A DNA stretch of 64,000 nt from an uncultured Roseobacter sp. Lineage in GTDB: Bacteria; Pseudomonadota; Alphaproteobacteria; Rhodobacterales; Rhodobacteraceae. The position numbers and the translations under genes were made by a program. A model generated the notes under the pieces. It searched no databases, was not told the DNA's origin, and saw only the letters and a list, made by a program, of their open reading frames with translations. Every line of letters starts with the position of its first letter. Within the stretch, counting starts at the first letter, position 1. Location of the stretch: the NCBI RefSeq assembly GCF_947488185.1, contig NZ_CANKYM010000002.1, positions 930,001 through 994,000 of the forward strand, read 5' to 3'. Shown piece by piece: positions 26,332 through 36,509 of the stretch.

Positions 26332-28938
26332 ATGTCAATTTTGAAACCCTCCACGCTGCAGACAAACCCACTCAACAGCCTCTTTATCAAATGTACCGTC
26401 ATGGTTGTCGTATGTGTCGTCGCCGTTGTAGCCGCCGTCGCCCTGATGAGTAACAACATGAAAGAGGAGCTGACCTCCGAAGCGCTCAGTCAACGTGCGT
26501 CAGAAGTGACCGGGCTGCTGGCAATGCAGATGGGAGGCGCCATCAAGTTCGGGAACGCCAATGCGGTTGAGCAGATCGTGGATGGTGTCATCGCCTCCGC
26601 AAAACCTGATGCCACCGGCGCGCTTGTGGTCAGCGCTGCCGGTGCGGCGCTGTACAACAAAGGGATTGAGAGCTTCGATGCCGAGATGGCAACGGCATTG
26701 GCCCAACAGGCTTTGGATCAAGAGCAAATTGTTGTTTCCGAGGATGGTCTTTCGGTCGCCTATCCAGCGGTTTTCGGGGACGGTGACGCAATTTCCGGTG
26801 TTGTCGTAACGAGCTGGAGCGACGCGAGCCAATTGGCACGTCTTGAGGCGCTTCAGAAAAGAGCCCTGACGACGGGTCTGGTTGTCATGATCGTTGCAGT
26901 GACGTTGGCGGGTTACTTTCTCCGCAGCCAGATGTCGCAACCCCTTGTACGTCTCACCTCGGCGATGGGCGATGTGGAAAAGGCAAATTACGACATTGAA
27001 ATTCCCTATACCAGCCGTGGGGACGAAGTCGGGCAAATGGCCCGCCGCCTTGACACCTTCCGCGGTGCCTTGAGTGTCGCCAAAGAGGCGGAGCGCGAAA
27101 GCGCTTTCAAGAGTGCGGCATTCGTCGGCTCGACTGCACCGATGATGATGGTCGATGAGCATCTGAAAGTGATCTTTCTCAATCCTACCTGTGAAGCGCT
27201 TTTGCAGGATATTGCGGCCGATTTGCAAAAAGGCTGGCCGGATTTGAAAACTGGAAGTGCCCTGGGGGCGAATTTGGTAAACTTCCAGCAGTTGCAAAGC
27301 CATGCACAGGAGATCGTTACCCGTGGCGTGGAGGCCTTGCCGCTATCGCACACCGCCAAAATCGGGGATGCTCTGATCGAGATTAATCTGAATGCCGCTT
27401 TGGATGAAGCAGGGGAGATGATCGGCGCCGTCATTGAGTGGGCGGACAACACGGAAGCGGCACGCAATTCCGCCCTATTGGAGACCATCGATCACAGCCA
27501 GTTGCGCATTGAATTCGACGCTGGCGGAGAGGTGATCGGAACGAATCCAAATATGGTTTCGCTGCTAGCAGTGCAGGAAGATGCCATCCATTCCAACACC
27601 TTCTCCGACGTGTTTGCTGGTTCGGCGGAAGGGGATATCAGCGCAGAAGAATTGAAGCGTCGCGCATTGAGCAGCGATTTGGGCGGTGATGCGGTCTTTG
27701 GGCGCTTTGAGGTCAATCGCGCGTCTGACGGTAAGACCATGATACTCGAAGGTAATTTTGCTTCAGTTCCGTCGCCTGACGGCAAGCTGGAGCGCGCGAT
27801 CTTCCTCGGTACCGACGTAACACAAAGCGCTGAAGCCGTTCGTTTGGCTGATGAGGAGCGCGCGCGCGTTACAGAACAGCAGCAGACCGTGGTTCAGGCG
27901 CTTGGTGTTGGGTTGCAGAGCTTGTCTGAAGGCGATCTGACAAGTGAAATCGCGACGGCTTTCCCCGAAGATTACGAAAAGCTGCGCAGCAACTTCAATG
28001 CGGCGGTGCGGGCGTTGAAAGAGGCTGTCGGCGCCGTGATGCAAAACTCGGAATCCATCCGGAACGAGACGTCCGAGATCACGACAGCCGCGGATGACCT
28101 GTCGCGCCGCACCGAAAAGCAAGCGGCGACCTTGGAAGAAACGGCGGCGGCACTTGATGAATTGACCAGCTCCGTAAGGTCGGCCGCGGAGGGTGCCGAT
28201 GAAGCATCGTCGATGTCCGCTGACGCACAAGCGAACGCCGAAAAAGGTGGTGAGATTGCGCGCAAGGCCGTTGAGGCAATGGATGGTATCAAAACCTCGT
28301 CACAAGAGATCTCGAAAATCACTTCGGTGATTGATGATATCGCCTTCCAAACAAACCTGTTGGCACTGAACGCAGGGGTGGAAGCTGCACGTGCAGGAGA
28401 GGCGGGCCGTGGGTTTGCGGTTGTTGCAACGGAAGTCCGTGCGCTGGCGCAACGGTCTTCGGATGCAGCGCGAGAGATTAACGCATTGATTTCCAGCTCC
28501 GGAGATCAGGTTGAGCAGGGGGTCGATCTGGTCGACAAGACCGGCAGCGCACTTGCTTCCATTGTCAGTTCAGTGTCGGAGATTTCCAAACGTGTTTCCA
28601 CCATTGCTACCTCGTCGAGAGAGCAGTCTGCGGGGCTCAATGAAATCAATACTGCTGTGAACGAATTGGATCATGTGACGCAGCAGAATGCAGCCATGTT
28701 TGAAGAAACCACTGCCGCCAGCCATGCCCTTACGGCAGAGGCGGACGCACTGGCTGCAGCTGTGGCGCGCTTCAAGCTTGACTTTGCCCAAGTAGCGAAA
28801 CCAACGGCTCCAGTTAAATCCAAGCCATCAAATACGGAACCGGCTGCTGCATCTGCTGGCGCAACACAAGGCAATGCCGCACTCAAAGTGGAATTGGAAG
28901 AAGAATTGGACCTGGACTCTGGGTGGGAAGAATTCTGA
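26332..28938 (+). CDS. Methyl-accepting chemotaxis protein
   Basis: Chemoreceptor of 868 residues. One helix lies at about 20-42, a periplasmic domain of about 140 residues follows, and the second helix is near 183-202. A HAMP segment ([18 protein letters not shown]) leads to two PAS-like cytoplasmic regions at about 255-375 and 385-505, then the signalling coiled coil. The conserved hairpin tip reads [19 protein letters not shown] near residue 668. The last residues are GWEEF, like the C-terminal pentapeptide that tethers CheR methyltransferase in other receptors. No che genes are adjacent. The ligand is unknown. Confidence 0.94.
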   Translation: MSILKPSTLQTNPLNSLFIKCTVMVVVCVVAVVAAVALMSNNMKEELTSEALSQRASEVTGLLAMQMGGAIKFGNANAVEQIVDGVIASAKPDATGALVVSAAGAALYNKGIESFDAEMATALAQQALDQEQIVVSEDGLSVAYPAVFGDGDAISGVVVTSWSDASQLARLEALQKRALTTGLVVMIVAVTLAGYFLRSQMSQPLVRLTSAMGDVEKANYDIEIPYTSRGDEVGQMARRLDTFRGALSVAKEAERESAFKSAAFVGSTAPMMMVDEHLKVIFLNPTCEALLQDIAADLQKGWPDLKTGSALGANLVNFQQLQSHAQEIVTRGVEALPLSHTAKIGDALIEINLNAALDEAGEMIGAVIEWADNTEAARNSALLETIDHSQLRIEFDAGGEVIGTNPNMVSLLAVQEDAIHSNTFSDVFAGSAEGDISAEELKRRALSSDLGGDAVFGRFEVNRASDGKTMILEGNFASVPSPDGKLERAIFLGTDVTQSAEAVRLADEERARVTEQQQTVVQALGVGLQSLSEGDLTSEIATAFPEDYEKLRSNFNAAVRALKEAVGAVMQNSESIRNETSEITTAADDLSRRTEKQAATLEETAAALDELTSSVRSAAEGADEASSMSADAQANAEKGGEIARKAVEAMDGIKTSSQEISKITSVIDDIAFQTNLLALNAGVEAARAGEAGRGFAVVATEVRALAQRSSDAAREINALISSSGDQVEQGVDLVDKTGSALASIVSSVSEISKRVSTIATSSREQSAGLNEINTAVNELDHVTQQNAAMFEETTAASHALTAEADALAAAVARFKLDFAQVAKPTAPVKSKPSNTEPAAASAGATQGNAALKVELEEELDLDSGWEEF

Positions 28939-29003
28939 TTTCACTCTCCAGGATCGGGCAAGCTGCGTTTGCCAATGCATACTTTTTTCTGAATGGCGGT
29001 TGT

Positions 29004-30725
29004 TCAATTTTCTCGAACGCCTGAAAATCGTGCCTTCCACTCATCGCATTGCTCATCGGTAACTTTTGCGAACAACACATCTGGCACTTCGAAGGCGTGT
29101 CCTTTCGCAAGCTGTGACAGGAACACTGATTGGTCCTTTGGCCAGATGGCTTCCTTGATCTTCAGGCTTCCCAGGATTTTTGTGCTGGCATCGGGCAGGA
29201 ACGGCGCTGATAAAACTGCAAAAAGATGGGCGAGATTCAAGCCAAGGCGAGTTTGCATTGCTGCCGTATCCGGATCGGTTTTATAGGTTGTCCAGGGTGC
29301 GACGCTTTGCAGGTATTCGTTGCCGCAGACCCAGATGGCACGCAATTCCTGAGCAGATTTGCGTACTTCCATTGCGTCCATCTGCGTTGCATAACGCTCA
29401 ATTCGGACGGAAAGATCGGCGATCAAGGCATCTTCGGCCGGACCATATGGGCTTCCGCCAGGAACGAATTCACCAAACTTGGACCGGCAGAACTTGGTAA
29501 TCCGGCTGACGAAGTTGCCCAGAACATCCGCGAGGTCCTTGTTCACTGAGCCTTGAAAGTTCTCCCAGGTAAATTCGGAATCGCTGCTTTCGGGCGCATG
29601 GCTAAGCAACCACCACCGCCAATAATCGGCGGGTAGCAATTCCAGCGCCTGATCCATGAAAATACCGCGGCCTTGCGACGTGGAAAACTGACCACCATCG
29701 TAATTGAGGTAGTTAAAGGATTTCAGGTGGTCCACCATCTTCCATGGCTCGCCCGATCCGATCAGAGTCGCGGGAAAGCTCAACGTATGGAAGGGTACAT
29801 TGTCCTTGCCCATGAACTGCGTGTAGCGAACATCGTCCGCTCCTTTGTCGGTGCGCCACCACCTGTGCCAATCGGTGTCATCCAACTCATGCGTTTCTGC
29901 CCATTCACCTGCACAGGCAATGTACTCTATCGGCGCATCAAACCAGACATAGAAAACCTTGCCCTCCATCCCCGGCCAATCCTCAGTGCCCTTGCGAACC
30001 GGGATACCCCAGTCCAGGTCACGTGTGATCCCCCGGTCGCGCAACCCGTCACCATCATGCAGCCATTTCTTTGCGATGGAGGTGGTCAGAACAGGCCAGT
30101 CGGTTTTGGATTCGATCCAGGCATCGAGCTCATCCTTCAGCGCCGATTGACGAAGATAAAGATGCTTGGTTTCGCGCACTTCCAGATCGGTCGAGCCGGA
30201 AATCGCGGATCGTGCGTCAATCAGGTCGGTCGGGTCGAGCTGCTTGGTGCAGTTTTCACATTGATCGCCGCGCGCCTTATCATATCCGCAATTCGGGCAG
30301 GTGCCTTCGATATAGCGATCGGGTAAAAACCGGGCATCGGCATGAGAATAAACCTGCTTCTCGCTGACTTCGCTGATCAGACCAGCCTCGGCCAGCCGAC
30401 CGGCAAAGTGTTGGGTCAACGCATGGTTCTGCCGGCTTGACGAGCGCCCGAAGTGATCAAAGGACAGCCGAAATCCGCGGGCAATTTCAGCCTGAACCGC
30501 GTGCATTTCGGCACAGTACTCCGCGACAGGCTTTCCCGCCTTGGCTGCGGCAAGCTCCGCCGGGGTGCCGTGCTCATCCGTGGCGCAGAGAAAGAGCACT
30601 TCGTTGCCGCGCGCGCGCTGGTAGCGTGCAAAGAGGTCGGCCGGCAGTTGGCTGCCGACCAGATTTCCCAGGTGCTTGATCCCGTTGATGTACGGGATTG
30701 CGGATGTGATAAGATGGCGCGCCAT
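29004..30725 (-). CDS. metG: Methionyl-tRNA synthetase
   Basis: Class I aminoacyl-tRNA synthetase of 573 residues that charges tRNA-Met. The HIGH motif region reads [11 protein letters not shown] at residue 10-20. The zinc knuckle [17 protein letters not shown] (residues about 142-158) is complete, and the KMSKS-equivalent loop is [13 protein letters not shown], with Gln in the usual Lys place. The anticodon-binding helical domain follows from about residue 390. There is no C-terminal tRNA-binding extension, which explains the shorter length. It stands alone and converges with the chemoreceptor gene. Confidence 0.95.
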   Translation of the reverse strand: MARHLITSAIPYINGIKHLGNLVGSQLPADLFARYQRARGNEVLFLCATDEHGTPAELAAAKAGKPVAEYCAEMHAVQAEIARGFRLSFDHFGRSSSRQNHALTQHFAGRLAEAGLISEVSEKQVYSHADARFLPDRYIEGTCPNCGYDKARGDQCENCTKQLDPTDLIDARSAISGSTDLEVRETKHLYLRQSALKDELDAWIESKTDWPVLTTSIAKKWLHDGDGLRDRGITRDLDWGIPVRKGTEDWPGMEGKVFYVWFDAPIEYIACAGEWAETHELDDTDWHRWWRTDKGADDVRYTQFMGKDNVPFHTLSFPATLIGSGEPWKMVDHLKSFNYLNYDGGQFSTSQGRGIFMDQALELLPADYWRWWLLSHAPESSDSEFTWENFQGSVNKDLADVLGNFVSRITKFCRSKFGEFVPGGSPYGPAEDALIADLSVRIERYATQMDAMEVRKSAQELRAIWVCGNEYLQSVAPWTTYKTDPDTAAMQTRLGLNLAHLFAVLSAPFLPDASTKILGSLKIKEAIWPKDQSVFLSQLAKGHAFEVPDVLFAKVTDEQCDEWKARFSGVREN

Positions 30726-30818
30726 GGGGGAAGCCTCGTGAATTCTGACCTGTCCGCCTCATCTAACGCAGGTTTTGCGTAAGGGCCACGGCGAATTCAC
30801 GTCGCACATACCCCAATC

Positions 30819-32063
30819 TCAGTCGTCTGGCCGGGTCCGGGCACGTCGGATGAGGCGCCCAATTGTGAAGGATGTGCGTGGCGCGTAGGTGTACCGTGTG
30901 CGGTCAGATGGCGCGGGACGCGCGCGCATGCGGGTCAGACCAAAGACCACCAGTAGCACGTGACCGACGGCAATCATCACGAAGAGAGCTTTGGGACCAA
31001 ACCCGTCAATCAGCATGGAGGCCACATAAGGTGCTGCGATTGCGCCCAGGGCAAAATAGAACATCAAGGCCGCTGAAAGCTCGACGCGTTCATCGTCGCC
31101 GGCGAAATCATGTGCATGTGCTGCGGCGACTGAATAGATCGGGAAGGTGGTCAACCCGAAGAGCCCGGCCGTCAGCATAATCCCCAGCGTACCAAGATCG
31201 GAAGCAAGAATGGTGATGGCCGAACTGGCAACGGCAGAAATGGACAGCCAGATCAGCACCCGCCGCCGGTCAAATTTATCCGCAAGCCAACCAATGGGCA
31301 GCTGACCCAAGGCACCCCCCAAAACAAAGGCCGTCAGAAAATAGGCGATCTGATCGTTGCTCAGGCCGACTTCCTGCCCATAGACAGGACCCACCATGCG
31401 GAAGGACGCGCTGGACAGGGCGGCGACCAGAACGGCGGCGGCCGCGAGAGGGGAGCGTTCGTGTGCCAGACGCGGGCGCAGCCGGGGCGATGCGGGCGTT
31501 TCGGGTTGGCGGACGGTGGTCAGGGTCAGCGGCAGCAGCGCGGCACAGCACACAATGGCAAGCAGGTTGTAGGAGACGTAGCTCGCGGGTTCCAAAACGC
31601 CGATGATCATCTGTGCGGCCATTGACCCGGTCATATCAACCACCCGATAAACACCCATGGTGCGTCCGCGCGTCTCATTGGTGACCTTGGCCTGCAACCA
31701 GGCTTCGATGACGGTGTAGCATCCGGCCACGCACATGCCCGAGGCCACCCGCATCAGCGCCCATGCGTAGGGATCGATCACCAGCATGTGGCTCATTAAT
31801 CCGATGGCCCCTGCGGCGGTGAAGGCAGCGAAGGCGCGCGAATGGCCGACGCTGCCCATGAGGCGCGGCGCCCACCAGCACCCTATGAAAAACCCGAGGA
31901 AATGCGCGGACCCCAGCAGGCCGATGTCCTGTTTGGTAAACCCCAGTGCCAGGCCGGACAGCGCGTCGAGTGGGCCAACACCGCCAGATGAAAGTTGCAG
32001 GAGCAGGACCGAGAGGAAGAGGGCGGCAAAGGAGATGAGCAGGCGCATAGTGATCAAAGCCAT
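30819..32063 (-). CDS. MFS transporter, YcaD-like
   Basis: Major facilitator protein of 414 residues with 12 predicted helices. The first cytoplasmic loop region reads GCWWAPRLMGSVGHSRAF, and the second half has the matching GWLADKFDRRRVLI motif of the family. EAWLQAKVTNETRGRTMG in the fourth/fifth helix area resembles the YcaD branch. The substrate is unknown. A second ATG five codons downstream (32048) is an alternative start. It lies 50 bases after yceI on the same strand. Confidence 0.88.
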   Translation of the reverse strand: MALITMRLLISFAALFLSVLLLQLSSGGVGPLDALSGLALGFTKQDIGLLGSAHFLGFFIGCWWAPRLMGSVGHSRAFAAFTAAGAIGLMSHMLVIDPYAWALMRVASGMCVAGCYTVIEAWLQAKVTNETRGRTMGVYRVVDMTGSMAAQMIIGVLEPASYVSYNLLAIVCCAALLPLTLTTVRQPETPASPRLRPRLAHERSPLAAAAVLVAALSSASFRMVGPVYGQEVGLSNDQIAYFLTAFVLGGALGQLPIGWLADKFDRRRVLIWLSISAVASSAITILASDLGTLGIMLTAGLFGLTTFPIYSVAAAHAHDFAGDDERVELSAALMFYFALGAIAAPYVASMLIDGFGPKALFVMIAVGHVLLVVFGLTRMRARPAPSDRTRYTYAPRTSFTIGRLIRRARTRPDD

Positions 32064-32113
32064 AGCAGCCTGGGCGCGGCGCCCTATCGGTTATTCGACA
32101 AAGCGCGTCGTTT

Positions 32114-32710
32114 TCAGCCGCTGCGCCGGATTTCTGCGCTGATGTCGAGATTGACCGGATCGTCGACCAGTTTTGGATAGCCGGTTGCGCCAAAAGCGGC
32201 GCGGCTCAGCATCCCGGTCAGCCGGATGTTCAGGACGGATAGATCATCCGGCGCGGTGCCGGCAGGTCGCGTCAGGCCGGCGGCTAATTGCAACGGGCGG
32301 GTCACGCCCCGCAATGTCAGCTCCCCGTCGATCCTTGCCCCATCCGAGATGCGCCCGGCACGGCCAAGCGTGATCCTGGTGGATTTATACCGCACAATCG
32401 GGTGGTTTTCAGCGTCCAGAACTGACGGGCTGAGCAGCGCCTGCGTCACAAAGAGCATCCCGGCTCTGGCATTGCGGATATCGGCGGTGACATCGGCGCT
32501 GGACCGGGCGAGGTTGCGCGTATCCACACGGATGTCGGCAGAGCGGATGGGCACGGTGCCGGTCTGGCTGGCACCGCTGACTGCGAAAATGAAGGCGACA
32601 CGAGAGCGTTCCCGCACCAATTCGTAGCGTTGCGAGGCCGCCAACCCGACCGTTGCCCAACTGGCCAGACCAGCGGTGATCAGCAGGCGTCGTGAAAGCT
32701 GCAGCGACAT
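32114..32710 (-). CDS. YceI family periplasmic protein
   Basis: Lipocalin-like beta-barrel protein of 198 residues that in related proteins binds isoprenoid lipids. A signal peptide at about 1-25 ends VGLAAS-Q. The mature part starts RYELVRERSRVAFIFAV and contains the typical SADIRVDTRNLARSSADV and GELTLRGVTRPLQL strands. Its function in the cell is not settled for the family. It is followed by the MFS gene and preceded by the imuA-like gene. Confidence 0.86.
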   Translation of the reverse strand: MSLQLSRRLLITAGLASWATVGLAASQRYELVRERSRVAFIFAVSGASQTGTVPIRSADIRVDTRNLARSSADVTADIRNARAGMLFVTQALLSPSVLDAENHPIVRYKSTRITLGRAGRISDGARIDGELTLRGVTRPLQLAAGLTRPAGTAPDDLSVLNIRLTGMLSRAAFGATGYPKLVDDPVNLDISAEIRRSG

Positions 32711-32770
32711 GTGAGCGCCTCCTTGAAGCTCTTCATTTAGATAGCTTTTTCCTTACGCTTGCTAGTCTTT

Positions 32771-33385
32771 TCACGCTGTCTTGATCTGTGGGGGCGCTTT
32801 TCGTGTCGGGCGGTGAACGTCCCATGTTTTTTGGGGCGCGGTCCGCGCCCGCATGCGGGTCAGCCTCCATCCCTCGGGACCCCTGGTGTGGGCAGGGGAG
32901 AGGTGCCAGCGGGTCTCCACTCCCGCAGCGCCTCCTATGCCGGGCGTCAGCAACAGACCCAGCGGCGCGCAGTGTCCCGTACCGGCCCCGGTCTCGGCGG
33001 CCAGATGCATGCGCCGCACCTGCGTCAACCCCGGCAGGCCGGGCAGATCCGCGACCGTCAGCGCCACGACCCCGGCGCGCAACACTTCTTCCATGGTCCA
33101 AAGCACATCATCCGGGCGGCGCGGCTGGATGAAGGTGAGCCGCGCAGGGTCGATCCAGTCGGCCACACCGGCGCAATGCAATTGTTCCTGCGCCCAGGAC
33201 GGAGCGATCCAGATCACCGGCCCTTCGGTCTGTGCAGCGACCCACAGGGCCAGGGTGCGCCGGGCCAGGCCGCAGGCTTCATGCACCCGCGCCTGCGCCA
33301 GATGAAAGTCGGGCGCGGGGAAAAGCGGCACCGCCGATGCCTTGCGTGCGGGCCGTCGGCTTAAAAGGGGGTGCGGGGCAGACAT
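32771..33385 (-). CDS. ImuA-like (SulA/RecA-like) protein, SOS-boxed
   Basis: Protein of 204 residues resembling the RecA-like ImuA of the ImuA-ImuB-DnaE2 mutasome. Recognisable parts are FHLAQARVHEACGLARRTLAL, the strand ViWIAPSWAQEQLHCAG, VALTVADLPGLPGLTQVRRM and the C-terminal ETRWHLSPAHTRGPEGWRL. No Walker A motif is seen, as expected for ImuA. A perfect LexA box stands 17 bases before its ATG. The partners imuB and dnaE2 are not next to it; yceI follows instead. The tail of about 25 residues is basic and Pro-rich. Confidence 0.7.
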   Translation of the reverse strand: MSAPHPLLSRRPARKASAVPLFPAPDFHLAQARVHEACGLARRTLALWVAAQTEGPVIWIAPSWAQEQLHCAGVADWIDPARLTFIQPRRPDDVLWTMEEVLRAGVVALTVADLPGLPGLTQVRRMHLAAETGAGTGHCAPLGLLLTPGIGGAAGVETRWHLSPAHTRGPEGWRLTRMRARTAPQKTWDVHRPTRKAPPQIKTA

Positions 33386-33401
33386 GGCGCAACTTTATTT
33401 A

Positions 33402-33416
33402 GTTCCTCTTTTGTTC
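33402..33416. promoter_or_regulatory. LexA (SOS) box
   Basis: The sequence GTTC-CTCTTTT-GTTC is an exact match to the alphaproteobacterial LexA box GTTC-N7-GTTC. It lies 17 bases upstream of the imuA-like start and 108 bases before the divergent aldo/keto reductase gene. Repression by LexA and induction by DNA damage of the imuA-like gene follow from the known role of this box. Confidence 0.8.
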
Positions 33417-33524
33417 TCAATCGTTTTCTGCGATTTTTAAGGAAGTTTTCGCAGGTAAATCAGCTTGCAGCCACGGCGTTGCCGGGTAGTGTGTCGCGCG
33501 ACAGGCGACAAAGAGGATCCCGCG

Positions 33525-34568
33525 ATGAAAATGAACAGGCTCGGGCGTACGAAAATCGAGGTTTCCGAGTTTTGCCTGGGGTCCATGACCTGGGGCACAC
33601 AGAACAGCGCGGAAGAAGCGCACGACCAGATCGACCGGGCGCTCGATGCGGGCATCAATTTCATCGACACGGCGGAAATGTACCCCGTGAACCCGGTCAG
33701 CGCCGAGACCATCGGCCGGACAGAGCGCATCATTGGCCTGTGGTTCGAACGCGACATGCGCCGCGAGGACGTGATCCTTGCCACCAAGCATTCCGGCGAA
33801 GGGCTGGCCGCGGTGCGCGAAGGGGCGCCCATTTCATCAGAGACAATTCCCGAAGCCATCGAGGGGTCGTTGCGGCGCCTCAAGACGGATTACATCGATC
33901 TTTATCAGTTTCACTGGCCCAATCGCGGCAGCTACATGTTCCGCAAGAATTGGTCTTATGACCCAACCAGCCAGCTGATGCTGGACACGCAGGAACATAT
34001 GGTGGATGCGCTGGGCGCGCTGCAGGAAGAGGTCAAGCGCGGCACCATCCGTGCCTTTGGGCTCAGCAATGAAAGCGCCTGGGGCACCACCAAATGGCTG
34101 GAGGCCGCCGAAGAGATGGGCGGGCCGCGCGTGGCGTCAGTGCAGAATGAATACTCGCTGCTTTGCCGTCTTTATGACACTGACATGGCCGAGATGAGCG
34201 TGCAGGAAGACGTCCCGCTTTTGGCTTTCTCACCGCTGGCTGCGGGGTTGTTGACGGGCAAATACCAAAACGGTGCGGTGCCGGACAAATCGCGCATGTC
34301 ACTGAACGGCGATCTCGGCGGGCGCAAGAGCGCTCGGGCCTTTGACGCCGTGGATGCCTATCTCGATATCGCACAGCGTCATGGTCTCGATCCGGCCCAG
34401 ATGGCACTGGCGTGGTGCAAAAACCGGCCTTTCATGGGGTCGATCATCTTTGGCTCCACCACGATGGCACAGCTGGAAACCTGTCTTGGCGCCATTGATC
34501 TGACGCTGAGCGATGAAGTCATGAAAGAGATCGACGCGGCACATCGCCAGCATCCAATGCCCTATTGA
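33525..34568 (+). CDS. Aldo/keto reductase, Tas-like
   Basis: NADP(H)-dependent reductase of 347 residues with the TIM-barrel fold. It has the catalytic set typical of the family: FIDTAEMYPV (Asp and Tyr), ATKHSGEG (Lys) and LYQFHWPNRG (His). The layout and length match E. coli Tas, including the FGLSNESAWG and QNEYSLLCR strands and the NADP-binding FGSTTMAQLE end. ATG 33525 follows AGAGGATC. The 3' end overlaps the convergent regulator gene by 50 bases, so the two messages are complementary there. The physiological substrate is unknown. Confidence 0.9.
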   Translation: MKMNRLGRTKIEVSEFCLGSMTWGTQNSAEEAHDQIDRALDAGINFIDTAEMYPVNPVSAETIGRTERIIGLWFERDMRREDVILATKHSGEGLAAVREGAPISSETIPEAIEGSLRRLKTDYIDLYQFHWPNRGSYMFRKNWSYDPTSQLMLDTQEHMVDALGALQEEVKRGTIRAFGLSNESAWGTTKWLEAAEEMGGPRVASVQNEYSLLCRLYDTDMAEMSVQEDVPLLAFSPLAAGLLTGKYQNGAVPDKSRMSLNGDLGGRKSARAFDAVDAYLDIAQRHGLDPAQMALAWCKNRPFMGSIIFGSTTMAQLETCLGAIDLTLSDEVMKEIDAAHRQHPMPY

Positions 34569-35517
34569 TCCCGCCCATCGACCTCCTTCGCTGTCGCGCG
34601 GATGTCTCAAAATGATGCCGGTAAGCGCGCGCAAAGCTCGATTGCGATCCAAACCCCGTGCGCAGGGCCACATCCTGCAGGGGCAGGGCCGTCTGCGTCA
34701 CCAATCTGTCCGCTTCCGCCAGACGCAGCCCTAGGTAGTGCGCCTGTGGTGTCCGGTCCAGACGCGTGCGAAACTGCAATTGCAGAGCCCGAAGGCTCAC
34801 CCCCAATTCCTGCGCAATGGCGGCAATCGCAAGCGGGTCTTCCAGATGCGCCTGCATGATATCATGCGCGCGCGCAGTCACCGGCGAGTGGCGCATCCCA
34901 AGCTGCTGCCGTCCTTGCGGCCGCGCTGGTGTCGAACTGACGTCATAGATAAAGCTGCCCGCGACGCGGTCGGCCAGTGCGGCACCGTTCTGCACCGCGA
35001 TCAGGTGCAGCATCATTTCAATGGCGGGTGCGGCACCGCCGCTGGTCATCCGCGGGCCACTCTCCACGAAACGGGCGTCGAGGGTGATCACATCCGGAAA
35101 CTGCTGGGTGAACTCCGGAAGGTCTTCCCAATGGGTTGTGGCTTTGTATCCGTCCAGCAGACCGGCGCGGGCCATGACCCAGGGCCCACCGTCAATGCCC
35201 GCCACGATGCGGGCGGTTGCCGCGAGGCGGCGCAGGCTGGCACATAAGGCAGGCGTGGCTTTAGTGTCCGGATCGAAGCCTGCCACGACGATCAGCAGAT
35301 CGCAGGGTGGCGCCCGGTTCAGAGCGGCTGCAGGAACAACCAACCCGCTGGTCAGGGTCACATCGCGGTCCGTCGGCGTGGCAAACTGCCAGTCAAAAAC
35401 CGGGCGACCCGCATGCCGGTTCGCCGCCCGCATCGGGTCCACCGCGGCGGCGAAGGTCAAGGTGTTGGTCTCCTCCAGCACCAGCACGGTTGTCCGCATG
35501 AGATGTGCAGATTTCAT
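34519..35517 (-). CDS. GlxA/AraC-type regulator of the carnitine locus (CdhR-like)
   Basis: Regulator of 332 residues with an N-terminal PfpI/DJ-1-like domain (TVLVLEETNTLTFAAAVDP, then VAGIDGGPWVMARAGLLDG) and a C-terminal AraC helix-turn-helix pair (AIAAIAQELGVSLRALQLQ and QDVALRTGFGSQSSFARAY). This architecture is that of CdhR and GbdR, which sense carnitine or betaine in Pseudomonas. It is divergent, by about 75 bases, from the beta-keto acid cleavage gene and the carnitine dehydrogenase, so it very probably controls them. ATG 35517 is chosen; ATG 35499 is an alternative. Confidence 0.85.
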   Translation of the reverse strand: MKSAHLMRTTVLVLEETNTLTFAAAVDPMRAANRHAGRPVFDWQFATPTDRDVTLTSGLVVPAAALNRAPPCDLLIVVAGFDPDTKATPALCASLRRLAATARIVAGIDGGPWVMARAGLLDGYKATTHWEDLPEFTQQFPDVITLDARFVESGPRMTSGGAAPAIEMMLHLIAVQNGAALADRVAGSFIYDVSSTPARPQGRQQLGMRHSPVTARAHDIMQAHLEDPLAIAAIAQELGVSLRALQLQFRTRLDRTPQAHYLGLRLAEADRLVTQTALPLQDVALRTGFGSQSSFARAYRHHFETSARQRRRSMGGINRALDAGDVPRRSLS

Positions 35518-35594
35518 CAATTTGACTTCGTATTACGGCAAGTATCGCGGTTGGTTCTCGGCCATGCTGGCCGCGAAGACAAGGGAGATTCCGG

Positions 35595-36509
35595 ATGCCG
35601 CTGACCATGAACAACGAGGTTTTCATCACCTGTGCCGTGACAGGCTCCGGGGGCACACAGGATCGCAGCCCGCATGTGCCGCGGTCGCCCAAAGAGATCG
35701 CCACCAGCGCGATTGCGGCCGCCAAGGCCGGGGCGGCGGTGGTACACTGTCACGTACGCGACCCGGAAACCGGCGCGCCAAGCCGGAAACTTGAGTACTA
35801 CCGCGAGGTTACAGACCGCATTCGCGACGCCGACGTGGATGTTGTGCTGAACCTGACGGCGGGGATGGGGGGCGACATGGTGTTTGGTGACACCGAAAAC
35901 CCGCTGCCGCTGAAGCAGGAGGGGACCGATATGATCGGCGCTGCGGCGCGTGTGGCGCATGTGGCTGAGTGCCTGCCGGAGATATGCACGCTCGATTGTG
36001 GCACGATGAATTTCGCCGAAGCCGATTATGTGATGACCAACACGCCGGGTATGTTGACTGCGATGGGCCGCATGATGACGGAATTGGGCGTGAAGCCGGA
36101 AATCGAGGCTTTTGACACCGGTCATCTGTGGTACGCAAAACAGCTGGTGGCGGATGGCGTGCTGGACGCACCCGCACTGGTGCAGCTCTGCATGGGGGTG
36201 CCCTGGGGTGCGCCCAATGATCTCAATACCTTTATGGCGATGGTGAACAATGTGCCTCAGGATTGGACCTTTTCAGCCTTTTCGCTGGGGCGTAACCAGA
36301 TGGCCTATGTGGCGGCAGCCGTTCTTGCCGGGGGGCATGTGCGTGTGGGGTTGGAGGATAATCTCTGGCTCGACAAGGGCGTGCTGGCTGAAAACTGGCA
36401 GTTGGTCGAACGCGCGGGTACGATCATCGAGAACATGGGTGCGCGGGTCATTGGCGCCGCCGAGGTGCGGGAGAAGCTGGGGCTGGTCAAACGGGCGCCA
36501 TGTTCATGA
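35595..36509 (+). CDS. cdhC: Beta-keto acid cleavage enzyme, 3-dehydrocarnitine type (CdhC-like)
   Basis: Zinc-dependent BKACE (formerly DUF849) enzyme of 304 residues. It would split 3-dehydrocarnitine with acetyl-CoA to acetoacetate and betainyl-CoA. The metal-binding HCHVRD (His51, His53) follows GAAVV, and the C-terminal VRVGLEDNLWL segment with GxxL-E-D is the usual CoA and metal region. ATG 35595 follows GGGAG. The neighbouring carnitine dehydrogenase and the CdhR-like regulator support the substrate; without them it would only be a generic BKACE. Its stop overlaps the start of the lipoprotein gene. Confidence 0.88.
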   Translation: MPLTMNNEVFITCAVTGSGGTQDRSPHVPRSPKEIATSAIAAAKAGAAVVHCHVRDPETGAPSRKLEYYREVTDRIRDADVDVVLNLTAGMGGDMVFGDTENPLPLKQEGTDMIGAAARVAHVAECLPEICTLDCGTMNFAEADYVMTNTPGMLTAMGRMMTELGVKPEIEAFDTGHLWYAKQLVADGVLDAPALVQLCMGVPWGAPNDLNTFMAMVNNVPQDWTFSAFSLGRNQMAYVAAAVLAGGHVRVGLEDNLWLDKGVLAENWQLVERAGTIIENMGARVIGAAEVREKLGLVKRAPCS

